Shown here: in pieces, positions 32,742-44,476 of the stretch
How positions within the stretch are numbered: the stretch's first letter is position 1
How the letters are laid out: each line of letters starts with the position of its first letter
Source of the DNA: Cryptococcus deneoformans JEC21
Taxonomy: Eukaryota > Basidiomycota > Tremellomycetes > Tremellales > Cryptococcaceae
Direction: 5' to 3'
DNA: 45,000 bases
NCBI RefSeq assembly: GCF_000091045.1
Contig: NC_006670.1
Span: 1,680,701-1,725,700 of the forward strand
The notes under the pieces: generated by a model
What the model was told of the DNA's origin: nothing
The model's input: only the letters and a program-made list of their open reading frames with translations
Databases searched by the model: none
Translations under genes and position numbers: made by a program

Positions 32742-35700
32742 TCATACTTGTCTCCTATCTACATGTTCGCCAGATTTCAACTCTTTGGTGATTTCTCGCA
32801 ATCTCTTTTCCCATTTTTCGACTTCTTCATTCAACGTCATCTCCAACGCCTCAATTTCTTTATCCAGCTCCAACTTTTCCTCCGCACTACTTGAAGAAAG
32901 GGTGGTCAGTTGCCAGCCTTGAGATGCGAGAGGCGTTGCAGGCATCTTTTGATGAGGAGCATCAGATTGTGAAGGGGTTTGGAAAGCTGTGAGAGAGTAT
33001 GTCGATTGCGCACGGGACGGTGCGCTTGGGACAGGTTGAGATGGATCCCCGAGACGCAAATGGCGGTTGTGATATTTCAATAACGACGGCCGATGCCTTG
33101 CGCCCCATCCCGTCAGTTTGCAAAAACTAAAACAATCTCGGCAGACGACTATTTCTTTTTTTCCTGTACTTACGAGATAGTTACAAGAGTTATACCTAGA
33201 GCCTTTGCATGTTCGTACATGAGTCCTTCAACATCGCTGGATACAGCTGAAGTGCATTCATCCAAAACAGCAAATTGCGGTCGGTGATAGAAAAGACGCG
33301 CCATGCCCATCTATATAACACTCGAGAGTCAGTATGTGCTATCAAAATAGGACGGAAACAGGATTTGCTCACACGCTGCTTTTCACCTCCTCTGATGCAC
33401 AGTTAGTTAGCCAATGGTGACTCTTTTTGAGAGATGATAAAACTCACGACAGGACGTCCTTCCATTCTTTCCTTGTTTCCCAACCGCCCTCTCGCCCCGG
33501 AAGATACTCCAGGTGAACAGCTTCAAGGATCATCATCAATTCTGTATCTGTCCTTCCGCGAGATTTCATCTCCGCATAGGTATGTGGACTGGTCATATCA
33601 GCCTCGTCTCCACAAACGACTAGATATAAAGCATATAGTTGCTTACTAGATGACCTGATCTCGAAGGCTTCCAATTGACAGGTAAGGACGCTGAGGCAGG
33701 AAGAATATACCTCCTTCACCGTGTCTGGGTCTTTCTAAAAGGCCTTTCCACACTGGCCAGAGTTGCGCTATGATCCTGGCCACAGATGTCTTTCCTACAC
33801 CACTATTTCACCATCAGCCTCACTGTCGGTATTTCACTGTCGGTATTGAAGGATGGAAGGAAAACTTACTTGGGCCCCGTGATGAGTGTATGATCACCTT
33901 TCTCTACCCTCAAATCCAAGCTCTTGATCAGCTCTTCCCCTCCTCTTTCAGCCCCTGAACCTTCCGGTGGAGCAACAATGGGCACACCCCTTAGTAACAG
34001 ATGGTTGGGGCCGATAGATACTTGGCCCTGAATGTTCGCCATATCATAGAATGTCTAAAGTCATCTCGTCAGTTTGCGCCTAATATCCGCTATATAAAAA
34101 AAGAAGCTCACATCGTTTGGTGATAATGAACTCGGGCGGGGGTGTTCGGGATAAATGCCATTATCCAAGCTATGTAGAGCAGAAATTAGAGAATATACAC
34201 GACTCGTATACCCAGAAAGTTCTGCCAAGTCTTTGCCAGAGTACATCAACCTTCCTCCGGCGTCGGCGAGGGATAGCAACAAGCGTCGGTTAGACACATA
34301 ACCTTTCTTTTGTCAATACTAATGCGTTGTTGCCGTTGAAGTTCAACTTACCCTCCGTGCGTTCGGCAATCTCGTGGTTCACTCTATGATTCGTAGGTCC
34401 GAGGGCCGTTGTGGCAACAGGGAAGAAAATCGGTATAGACATAAGGCCGTATCCAGCGGCTGACCACAGATATTTGATGACAAAGTCTTCTATCATCCTG
34501 TATATTACAAGTAAAGATCTGCCCAAACGTGCACATGATATATTGAGACTTACCCATACGGGATTCTAGCTTTATGAACTGCTTGGACATGTTCTTTTAG
34601 CTTCCTGTACATCCCTTCCAAAATACCCCTTTCCCTCTTGCCACCATTGTAGAATGCAACTTCCTCGGCATCTCGACCCACTCTTGACAGGCCAGCCCGA
34701 TAATTACCCTCCAGGCGGGCGGTAGTCGCGGCCATTCGACCAAAGGCAGGGGTTGCCTTTCGAAGGATGTAAGCTGTGAGCCCATAATTGGCAAAGAGGC
34801 CGATTGTCCCAAGAGGTCCCAGCGAAGAAGAGAGCTGAGAAGTAAATATCAAGAGGTCCAAAGCTGGTTTACCCATGTTACCACTATTGATTTGTCAGCT
34901 AGATGGTCTGAGAATAGTCGACTCACTAGAGAGCAGCTAAAGAGTCACAGAATCGTGCCACATCAGTGGTGATGAACCTTGATATCATATCAGCTTTTTT
35001 TTCTCGTTCTTTCGGAAGTTAAGCTTACTGGTCGGCCGTTCCAGCGGCAGCTTCACTCGAGCCGCCGAATCCTCCATGCTTCTTTTCTCTCCCTTCCCCC
35101 ATAGCCACCTGTCCACCCACCCCTGAGCCGAATTTGTAATAGTTAAGGTTGTCATTGCTGTGAAAGCTTCATCAGATTATCATCTTTCAGAGTAAAACGA
35201 AAGGGCAGATGCCAAGACAAGAGCATACAGATAGAGATCATGGATGTAACGGGTCAAATTGGTCCGGAATGCTAGCGCGAGTTTTCTCTCAAGGTATCGG
35301 ATCTCAAGGGGTGTTAGTATATCATCACTGCCACGAGCTTCTGACTCAAGGTCCTGGGAAATCTTACCATGGCGTTGGTATAGGTGCTGGGCACAGCAAG
35401 GATAAACCACCATCCTAACCCCCTTAAAAACCCGACAGCATTAGCTGACACCTACAACCACATTTAGCCGATCTCCCGTTACTTGTTTATCCTTGGTCCT
35501 TGAACCACTGACCAGGTCACGGACGATTTTCCCGTCCAGTCTAGCGACCATTACACTCAATACTGTCCTTGAAACTAAGAAGAAGGAATGGAGCAACAGT
35601 AGAAACACTTCTTTTCCCCTCTTACTGTTCATTTGTCAGGACGTACTCATCAACTGCGCTCGTAAACCATACCTAGGAAATGTGACTTTGAGTACGGCCT

Positions 35701-36179
35701 TTAGCATCCTCCAAAATTCCTTGTTCACCCCCAGCTTTTCGGAACCTGTCATCCGAGGAAACAGAGAAAGATGCTCCTTATATAGCTCGGAGGAAGTGGG
35801 TGTGATTCGGACCTTGGAAATTTTTCCCATATGCGGGACCAGCAGTGTTCGAGAGTCTGACGAGGGATCACGGATATAGAGGTCAACCAGCTTCTTCTCC
35901 AGAGCAGGCGTATTGCTGAACATGAGGAGAGTTAATGGAATTTCAGAGCCTCAAGGCCAATGAAGCTTACAGAGGCGTTTCAGCTTCTCTTCTTTTCCGG
36001 TCGTTTCTGACTCTGACTCGTTCAGAATACCATTCTTGGACGGCCAAGCGGGGTGTGCTGACGACAGTTGAGCGGGATAACAAGGCGGCTAAAATGATGC
36101 TGAGGATAACCATCTGGCGAGATTTGGAAGGTGGGACGAATGGGCCCCTCGTCAGAGACGTGGGCAGGACAGATGACAT
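32742..36179 (-). CDS. Peroxisomal ABC half-transporter, ABCD subfamily (Pxa-like), about 840 aa
   Basis: Imports very-long/long-chain acyl-CoA into peroxisomes for beta-oxidation, as a dimer of half-transporters. The first exon ([14 protein letters not shown]...) carries a hydrophobic segment ([14 protein letters not shown]). The transmembrane domain follows: [78 protein letters not shown] and [15 protein letters not shown]. The ATPase domain has Walker A GPNGVGKTS (split by an intron), [16 protein letters not shown], the signature LSGGEKQRMGMARLF, Walker [12 protein letters not shown] and the switch His in [15 protein letters not shown]. The C-terminal tail has a coiled coil (about [20 protein letters not shown]). 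About 14 introns. Whether it is the Pxa1 or Pxa2 counterpart cannot be told here. It lies upstream of the candidate PEX39 on the same strand, a second peroxisomal gene. Confidence 0.93.
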
Positions 36180-36700
36180 TGCTGTTTCGGATTTCCCAAG
36201 GTAACGGGTTAAACAAATGGTATTGAGTGATATCGAAGCTCGGTCAATTCGGTCGATTGCAGCAATAGAGAGGATGGTAAGTTATTGCTTGCTATGCGCT
36301 ACGGCCCATAGACTTCGTTCTCCACACGCATGAAACGAAACGAAGAGCGTACGTAGTATCGAACAGCGGCAGACGGATGTGTGAATAGAAGGAGCGGCTG
36401 GCATTCACCGATAACATAATGGCGAGGCTGAGTTCGGCTATATCGGTAACCGGCCAACACACGCGCCTACTTCAATCTCTTGTTTCGGCTTATACTCCTA
36501 CTTCCATACGAGCAACAAAGAAAGCGTGCGCTAGTCTTTATCGAATAATGAAGATCCATCTAATGTATGCAGGTCGATTTATAAAACAATATAAAAGGCT
36601 TTGTCTCTCAGAGCTAAAGATCTGGGGAGTACCGCAGCTTCCATCATCTATCTATGATTGCTGCCTGCGCCATCTTCTTCCCATACGCACTTGCCCTCTT
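36180..36700. promoter_or_regulatory. Spacer between the ABCD transporter and the KPWE-protein gene
   Basis: 521 bp holding the transporter promoter (minus strand) and the 3' UTR of the upstream minus-strand gene. AT-rich around 36570-36600. A 100-codon plus-strand frame at 36419 has no recognisable features. No other gene seen. Confidence 0.45.
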
Positions 36701-37598
36701 TTACATATCCCCAAAAATTAGAGCCATATCCTCCTCGCTCATTTGGCCATAACTATGGTATAGTCCCTCTGTATTGGTGGTACTGGAGCTATTTGTAACG
36801 ATGGAAGGTGTGATGGATTTCGATGTCGAGGATGTAGAAATGCCGGTGTCAGAAACCACTGGAGGAGGAGGCATCATATCGCCAGGATCCCCGGCCTGTA
36901 CGGAGGGCCGCTCCCATGGTTTTGGTCTTTTGGTCATTATGGGCTGTGATGGTATTCCTTCCTGTGTACAAATTGCACAGATGGAGTCAACGTTGCGCCT
37001 CCTACCATTCGTGAATACCTTACGTTTAGTTCGTCTGGCACAGGCGTGGTCTCCACATGATCCGCTTTTCCTTCCTTGATCAACCTAACTAACATCTCAA
37101 AGCTCATGCCTTGTTGGCCGGTTTCACCTTTGGCCGTCAGCATGCGCCTAGCTTCTGCCAAAGTGTCGAGCTGTGCTATTGAACTGCCTGAGCTATTTGT
37201 GTTCGCGCCGCATTGGTACATCTGAGAATGGCGAGCATATGATTCCCAAGGGAGACTGATGTTCTTTTTGCTATGTACACAGAGCAGTTAGACTTTGATT
37301 AAGGGAGATAGCCTTGAATCGAATGACATACCGGGTGAAATAGAACCATTGTGCTCTAGACAGCATCTCGTCTATGCTTGAAGGATGAAGTTTTTTACCT
37401 CTGATTGCAGAAATAACTGTAGGAAGTCCAGCCTGAATGTCCTAAATTTCCAGTCGACACTATTAACTCTGTAAAACTCACCCTAAACTCTGGGTCATTA
37501 TTGAATGGATAACTCTCGAACTCTTCGAACACCGACTGATTCGATCTTGATTGCGAGAGACCGCTATTGCTAGACTCACCCCCTTTTGGGATATCCAT
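36701..37598 (-). CDS. PEX39: KPWE-domain protein, candidate PTS2-import peroxin Pex39, about 240 aa
   Basis: Four exons from MDIPKGGESS (37598) to a stop at 36703. The N-terminal block reads YPFNNDPEFRAGLPTVISAI then RAQWFYFTRRKKN, a conserved fungal segment of aromatic/acidic then basic residues. The third exon holds GMSFEMLVRLIKEGKADHVE, ending PVPDELN. The next exon gives KRPKPWERP, the [R/K]PWE motif (codons at 36911-36922). This is the layout of the KPWE domain: a SF-x-LVRLI-x-G helix, a Pro-rich loop, then KPWE. From memory, yeast Yjr012c and human C6orf226 (named PEX39) use this motif to bind Pex7 and help PTS2-protein import, and Pex13 has a similar motif. The C-terminus ends in an acidic helix (QMSEEDMALIFGDM). 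A second PWE (SLPWESY) occurs after the N-terminal block. The ABCD transporter next door supports a peroxisomal role. The domain call is strong; orthology is inferred. Confidence 0.72.
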
Positions 37599-39858
37599 GC
37601 TGAGTACGGAGGACAATGTTACGAGAAACACTTAATGGGCTGATGGAGCCGAGTAAGTGCCAGATGAGATGGCGAAGGTTTGACTGAGTTCGGATGTTCG
37701 GCGGAGTGACAATGATAAACTGACGATAGTCAACTAGTATCGATCCTACTCTGTAGAGTCAACTAGACGACGTCTCACGGAATCGGCGCACGTGTTGGTT
37801 TCTGTAGTTATGAACGGCAGGCTAGATACTGTACAGGAGCCGATGGATATCGGAGAGAAGGTGACAACCGGAAGAGTGGCGGTAAAGGCAAGTATCTGGA
37901 GTGCTCCGCGTGGAGGATCTATAATAATTGTTGTTACAGCCTAGCAATATAGTACGCACTTGCGTCTTGGATAATCCCCTAGGCACGGACCTTAATTATG
38001 ACCGCCGCCGCACACGCGTGCGTCTGTACTACGATCAGCAGTAATAATTCGTCGTAGGTTGTTGTTATTACAGGTTCAAGTATAACGAATCAAGTGGTTG
38101 CACCTATCCTCTCGATGCCTTACAAATTCGATATCGAAGTATTACTTGCGCTGCGCGAATGTGTGTGCAGTGCATGCTTTTTGACTTGAGAATCACTTCA
38201 TAGTATCAGCCTATGTCATCAGCCGCCGCACGCCACCACCACCCACCACCGCTCATCACCATTTGATTCAAGGACAGACGGATCCGAGTCCATGCATGTG
38301 CTATGTATGTGCATCACGTGTATAGCCAGTGATTAGCACACTGTCGTCCGTCACTCCGTTATTTCCCAGCCGCATTCTTGTTCGAAACTCAAAGACTAGA
38401 AACAAAGAATCCAGAGGCCTTTTATCCGGAAGAAGGACGGCGAAAGTGACAAGATTTGCTTTCCCCCACAACTCCACATGCTTCTTTTCAGCAGTCATGT
38501 ATGGAATCATTTGGACATGTTGTAGAGGGGAATCTTGCACTCTTTCATTTGCTACGCTGCTAAGTAGTGGCAGACTTTGCCCTATGCCACCACAAATGAG
38601 ATGATGAGCTCTATGCAACTGTATAATACAAAGCATAATACTTGTATTGTAGCATTTGCTGGTAGCGTGCTGCAAATAGCATACTGCGCTAGCGTATGTT
38701 GCTTTCTTTTACGTGCAAAAGTAGTACAGCAGAATACATACATTCTACAGCGCAGCCGTTCATCATGTATAATTCCGTTGTTAAGCTGAGAACGAACGAC
38801 CTTCCGGCTCCGTCGCCCGCATGCTTATCAGAGATTTGCAGTCCGTCCGCGACGCGACTTTCCCTTTGCTGTTTGTCGTTCGTTACTACTGTATTTTAAA
38901 CTTAAACTTAACTTGTACAGGAGTCGGGCGATCGCGCTTGTTTTGACTTTCGCAAGTTAATCGACAAAAAATCAGGTAACTTCAATGGACCGCAACTTTT
39001 CTTATCCATTCAACAACGAACCAAATCTTTGTAGCAATCGGATAAATAGGCCGGTATATTAGTCTACGCAGCTTGGAAGCGTCTAATCAGCGCCCACGAC
39101 TTCTTCGACTCGGTGCATAGTGATAAAACTTGTGGTGCCACGCACGTCAGTAATCCCCGATAGCAAGTAGAATTAACGATCAATAGTCGAGGCTAGATCT
39201 GTATAAGAGAGGTTTCAAAAATAGGGCGCACTCTACTGCGGTCAGCCTCTTAAGGAGGAAAGAAAATCTTCTTTATTTGGATCCGCATCAGGAGTTAGTC
39301 ATCTGATTACTCGAGACCATCAGCCGTGCGTCAAAGACAGACCGACAGACCAGATCGAGGGGGGTTCAAAAAGCGAGCGTGAGTGTCTGGCTGTCCTTTT
39401 CCAAGCTCTAAACATTACCCATCGGAATACCTACGGCGCCTGGCTGAATTAGCGAGCTATTGTGCGGTTGGTGTCTTCCCACCGTTAAGCGCTCTGTCGT
39501 GATCTAACGTGAATTATCACTGCGATTGACAAAGATGGAAGTGAAGACAGTCTCCACCTACTACCGTCCTGCATAGCCAAATGCTGCATGTACAAGGTTA
39601 TCCATCATTTACAGGCTGCTGCGGCCAGGCGCTCGAAGGATCAAATAAGGTCCCAAGGAGTGATCAATGATCGGTGATGAACAATAAGGATGATGCTGAT
39701 GTATACTCTAGGAGCCAAAAGCTTAAGACCCTTTGACGTGCCGTCTTCTGCCGAAACATATTTTGAGGACGTGATATACTGAATTTCCATGAGTACTTCA
39801 CAGTTCACGACACAAACAAAGAGCGCAGAAAGAGACAGCGATCCATACACCGTAGAGC
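37599..39858. promoter_or_regulatory. 2.26-kb spacer without a recognisable gene
   Basis: This is the longest gene-free stretch of the window, between two divergent genes. Frames are short and unconserved-looking; the longest (38301-38675, minus, 124 codons) has no known motif. It contains two CACGTG boxes (37789-37794 and 38315-38320) and CCACC/CACC-rich repeats near 38235-38265. It may hold a long 5' leader for the gene at 39859, or a noncoding RNA; nothing here decides it. Confidence 0.45.
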
Positions 39859-42800
39859 ATGGATCATAGAGGGAGTAGGGAGAAGAGCAGCAGAAAGCAT
39901 CAGGCACCGTGCTATTGTTCGCAACAGAGGAAGACGTCTGTGCGCGATATAACCGCACGAGGCAAGGGTCCACAGACTACGCTAAAGAAGGATCTCTCGG
40001 CGCGGTCACTGGCTACAAAAGATGGGGATTCCGTGTCAGCAATGTCTAGTACGTGGCGCAGTAGGGCCGTCCTTGTCAGAAAGCTAACTCGCTTCCACAG
40101 GAACATTTATGCTTCCACAAAGCCCCGCACTCCCCACAAAGGAGAAGATGACAGTTGCAGAGCTGGTAGATTTTGAGGCAGAAAAAGAGGAACCCGAATT
40201 ACACAGGCAGCGAATGCTGGCAAGCGAGAGGAGGATAATATATGGAGCTTTTATTGACAAGAGTGCTGAGGACGGAAAGGTTAGTGTCTTGTCTCCGGAA
40301 TAGCACCTCGCTAATCTATACAGACTACCGAGTTTTCACAGAGCTCGTCCAAACCACATTGGGCACCACAGTATCAAGTACAAGGCTCCTCGGTTGCTCA
40401 CAACCCACTCTCGCCTGTCCCCTCTCTACCACTTCCACCGCTTCCTAAGGCCTCTAAGACCTCTTTTGTCTCAAATGACTTCATTTCGCGATCATCCTCG
40501 TCTCCTCTTAGTGCCTCCGTCAGCCGGAGCAATGACCATGTGTGGACATCAGAATCCGACCATGGGCATAATCAACCCAACAACCCTAGCTTTCTCAATC
40601 CAGGAAGGCCGTCTTCCGTCCGTACGCTGCGGCGAGAGTCGTCAATAGAAGCTCTGCGTCACGAACTAGCATTTGCTTCACTTTCTCTCAGAGTCTCAAG
40701 AAGGAGCTCTAATTCTTCGACGTTGTCCAATTTGTCCACTCTCTGTGGTAGCTATAGCTGGTCCGAAAGCGATACCCAGATTGGAGAGGCGGTACTGCAA
40801 GATCCAAGCCTAGCCTTCCAGCCCCAGGCTTTGCCCTATCCCAAAGCCAAACCTGCTTTATCACGACTCAGTATTGGCTCAGCTTCATCTGAATCACTGT
40901 CCATCGTCCTCGGGAACGACACACCCTCAGCCGTGAAAACTTTGACTTCTATTGAACTACAGACGCTGCCTTGCCACCCAATCCCGAACAAATCATCCCC
41001 CAAGTCGACGAGAAAATCCATTGAATGCGACTCCGTCACAGAGTTGGAAGTTTCGCCTTCAAAAAGTCATTTTTCACCGTTAGAGGTAAAACATAAGGTG
41101 CGGATATCAAGTTCTCTGGCGACCCATGTAATGTGGCCAGAGGGCACGGAAGAAGACAACATCCCCATCAATGCGGTAGAGGCGGTCGGGAAGCAACCAA
41201 CCGTGAATCGCGGTGTGTGGGAAGAAACGGGCCTATCACCTAGAAGCAAACCCCTCAATATCCCCCCTGGACCGCAACCTATGAAAGAGAAGGAAGCGGA
41301 AGCGTTCCAAACTGTTCAGTCCCCACCTCAAGCAAATGGAAAAGGACACAAAAGGTCTGACTCTTCGTTAAGCGTGATTCCGGCTTTTCCTCTGCCGCCG
41401 GATAGGGCAGAGGCGCCCCAAATCAGGTCGACCATTGCTTCGGCAGCAAGGAAAAAAGAAGTATCTCGACTATCACATGATGAGGAAGAGGATGGTGCCG
41501 CAGTTTCACTCGAGGAGAACGTTTGCCCCAATTCATGGCTGTTGGCTAGCCTACTATCCGCAGACGGAAAGGAAAATGCCAGGGCTGGAAAACGACTAAT
41601 TGTTGACCCTCCCAAAACAGATATAAATCTTTCTGGTAATGAGATGGGCCGGTTAGTATCAGAAAGACGACCCTCGAGCCCAGAGCTACACGAGCTCATC
41701 GATAACGCGAGAAAATCACGAAGGAAAAGAGATAACACAAATGAACAAATAGAGGAAGAGATGGAAGAAAGTGATTTAGGTAAGTTTTGGTGGCTCTATC
41801 TGCACAGAATGATTGTCGTCTTATAACCTGTTCACACAGATCTTTCCACGTCGCTGACTCAGCTCGCCGTCAACATGAACATCCTTGCACCACATTCCCA
41901 ACTTCTCGATGATGATCTTCCCTTCCCTAGCCCTTTTCTCTCAGTCTCTTCTCATGACAACTTGTCTGTGTCGGATATCGGGCACCCAATATATTCACGT
42001 ACCGTCTCTTCCTCTGCTGTTTTGAAAGATGGCCGGATAATGGCCAGCGACCAGGGTTGGAGCGGAAGCGAGAGTGAAGAGGATGGTTGGAACGAGGCAA
42101 TGGGAAAAAGAACCCTCAGGAAAGGGAAATCGCCGCCCAATAAGAATATCAGATCTCCAAGCTCAAGGCGAAACGCGACCCCTACTGTAAAGTCAAAGGT
42201 CCACGTTGATGAAGAGGCAACACCCAAATTCTCCCAACTTTTCGCCTACCGTACTCCAATTCCCAATCCCTTCCTCACATCTAGTATCTCAAGTGCTGAG
42301 GTAAAACGTCTATCGGAGGTCTCCTCTGCCACTTGGTCGACCACAAGCACCACTTCCACTCGGGGGCCGATAACACCATTGCCGTTACTTAGCCTCACAC
42401 GTAATGTACCGATGACATGCACTTTCTCATCCACCTCGACCGCATCCTCAATGCTGGATGATTTTCCTTGGGATGCGTCTTCTCCACCCATCTCTCCAAT
42501 TCGGAAAACATCGTCAAACGAAAATAGGGTGGGCCCGAGGAGGTTTTCTATGTCTCCGTCATTAACGACATCAGACGAGAAAATGGTGGTGAGAAACAGA
42601 AAAACAACCACTTTGCGCTCCCTACCCAGACCACTTAGAGATATCGAAGGGTGGGGGGAACCGGAGATCTTACTGGATGGTGGGACTTGGGGTGGCGAAT
42701 CAAGCCCTGATGTCATGTCCACTTTTTCTGAAGAATCCAAACCTGTCGTCATCCAGGGTGGATGTCAATCGACCTCGTCGTCTATACACTCAAAACTCCA

Positions 42801-43020
42801 AGAATCCAAAAGTTGCAATCAAAAACAAGAGAGGAATCACGACGTAAGCAAATCCCCCAGTTCCAATATGCGGGTTTGCGGGGACGAAGTTGAGCTCCAC
42901 CGCCACGTGACTGCATCATCAGAGGAGCAAGCTATAAATCCTGATATATGGGCCGGAGAAGCAGTGGGAAGATTGATGGATGAAGGATTGGATGAGTTAT
43001 TGAGCGATTTTGATTTCTGA
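39859..43020 (+). CDS. Unrecognised serine-rich protein, 1,001 aa
   Basis: I do not recognise a family. Exons 39859-40048, 40101-40279, 40324-41779 and 41840-43020 join in frame to 1,001 residues. The N-terminus is basic (MDHRGSREKSSRKHQ). The second exon encodes a likely helical, charged segment (TVAELVDFEAEKEEPELHRQ, then ASERRIIYGAFIDKS) that looks more conserved than the rest. The body is Ser/Thr/Pro-rich and predicted disordered, with many SP/TP sites, a KEN box-like GKENARAG, and a charged run (NARKSRRKRDNTNEQIEEEM). The C-terminus is a compact acidic helix: WAGEAVGRLMDEGLDELLSD. There is no signal peptide or TM helix. The start is provisional because the upstream spacer is long. Composition suggests a phospho-regulated nuclear or cell-cycle/cortical protein; that is a guess. 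Confidence 0.75.
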
Positions 43021-43485
43021 TTATACCAGAGCTTTTTCAAGAGTGGGGCCCAATGCGCGATTGAGGTTTTGGTGTATACGTAGTCAAAGATAGATGCTGC
43101 TTTATCTGGAATAATAGTAGTATTGAAACGCCTTCTCGTATCTAAAAGTACATAGACTTAGGGGGGATTGTGTTATCGGGTCTTGCATGTCACCTTGTAT
43201 CTTCCTGAATTTATTTATCCAGAACTCAAAACAGAGAGCTTTGTTGTTGATGAATGCCTTGTTGTGAATGATGAAAAGACTTTATTAACAACATGACCAT
43301 ATTATCATCATCCAGCCTTTCACGCACTTCTTTATCTCCGTTCTTCAAGGCAGGTATGAGTGCTTCTAAAACATGCGCCGTTAACTGCAGGCTTCCATGT
43401 AGAAAAAAATACGTTTACACTCTCTTCCTTCTATTGTTATACGTACGTATTGTGTATGTAAGCACGATCTACCGAAGTGTAACCC

Positions 43486-43501
43486 ATTGCTTCGTAGCAA
43501 T
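43486..43501. repeat. Short inverted repeat upstream of SRX1
   Basis: ATTGCT, four bases (TCGT), then AGCAAT: perfect 6-bp arms about 480 bp upstream of the SRX1 ATG. It could be a factor site or chance. Confidence 0.5.
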
Positions 43502-43873
43502 TGGTAATATTCTTTCCCCGGTTGCTAGTTAGGTTCATCAATTCAAACTGCAAGGGGCATGATGAACACATCTACTGAATTATGTGCGTTTCCCACATTG
43601 TTATAGTCGAAAAAATAAACGGAGTACCGACCGAACAGACGACAGGAGAGCTGAGGAGGAATCCCGCCCCGTCGTTCGAACCAAAAATCGGCCGAATTGA
43701 TAAGCAACCCGCCTATCTTGTACGTCATATTTTATCGAGTCACTGCCGCCCGCTGTGCTTCTGCCGAGATCCGATCCCTTTTCCTTGTTGCCACTCGCTA
43801 ACAACTCTTGGTGCAGCGTCATGGATGTGTAGGCTTTCGACATAAAATAATGCACGATGTAAAATGCGTGCAG

Positions 43874-43880
43874 TATATAA
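43874..43880 (+). promoter_or_regulatory. TATA box of SRX1
   Basis: TATATAA lies 105 bp upstream of the SRX1 start codon. A canonical TATA element at this distance fits an inducible stress gene; the position relative to the transcription start is unknown. Confidence 0.5.
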
Positions 43881-43984
43881 TCGATCGGTCTTCGTCAATT
43901 ACATTCTTTTGTCCTCTCTCTCATAATCAAGTTAATCATTTAAAAGATCATACAGCAGCACCCATAAAGCGAAAACAGACAAAT

Positions 43985-44476
43985 ATGTCCACCCTCGCAG
44001 AACAAACGACTGATACCCAAGGCCCTTCTTGCCTGCCGACCGAACTCCAGCCTCAGGCAACCAACAACCCCACTTCTTCTGTATTTTCCCGGGCCGAGGA
44101 TGTGCCGGTGTACAATGTTCCAATGAGAGTCATCAACCGGCCTCTCCCCAGTGAGCTAGATGAGAATAAAGTGAAAACTTTCATGGCCGAAATGGAGGTA
44201 CGTTACTCTAGCACTGTACTAAACATGATTCTGACTCTGATGACTGTGAACCATATGTAGCGCGGTGACCCTTTCACCCCGATAGAAATCGTTAAAGTCA
44301 AGGCGCCACTCAAGACTGATCCTACAGGGACCCCCCAAGTCTTCTATTTCGCCATGGGAGGGTGTCACAGATACGAAGCTACTAAAAGATTGGGATGGGA
44401 AACAATAAGAGCGAGGATTATTGATGTTCCTGCCAATCAGATGAGAATTTATCTGGGGGCTGGGTCGCCTTTCTAG
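43985..44476 (+). CDS. SRX1: Sulfiredoxin, 142 aa
   Basis: Sulfiredoxin reduces cysteine-sulfinic acid in 2-Cys peroxiredoxins, using ATP, and so restores peroxidase activity after strong oxidative stress. Two exons (43985-44197 and 44261-44476) join in frame. The ParB/sulfiredoxin fold starts at VPVYNVPMRVINRPLP. The catalytic motif GGCHRYEA carries the active-site Cys (about residue 106) and the following His-Arg for nucleotide binding; FTPIEIVKVK is the conserved strand before it. It ends QMRIYLGAGSPF, typical of the family's C-terminus. The length matches yeast Srx1 plus a Thr/Gln-rich N-terminal tail of about 40 residues. No mitochondrial presequence is obvious, so a cytosolic location is likely. 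Confidence 0.95.

Larger units (their letters stand above)
43021..43984. promoter_or_regulatory. Spacer and SRX1 promoter
   Basis: 964 bp: the 3' UTR of the preceding gene, then the sulfiredoxin promoter. It is AT-rich, with a TATATAA element at 43874-43880 and an inverted repeat at 43486-43501. I looked for Yap1-type TTA[CG]TAA sites and saw none. No gene seen. Confidence 0.5.

Noticed and set aside
38301..38675. 124-codon minus-strand frame in the long spacer
   Set aside because: No similarity recognised and no nearby plausible exons; kept only as a remote possibility of a young gene.
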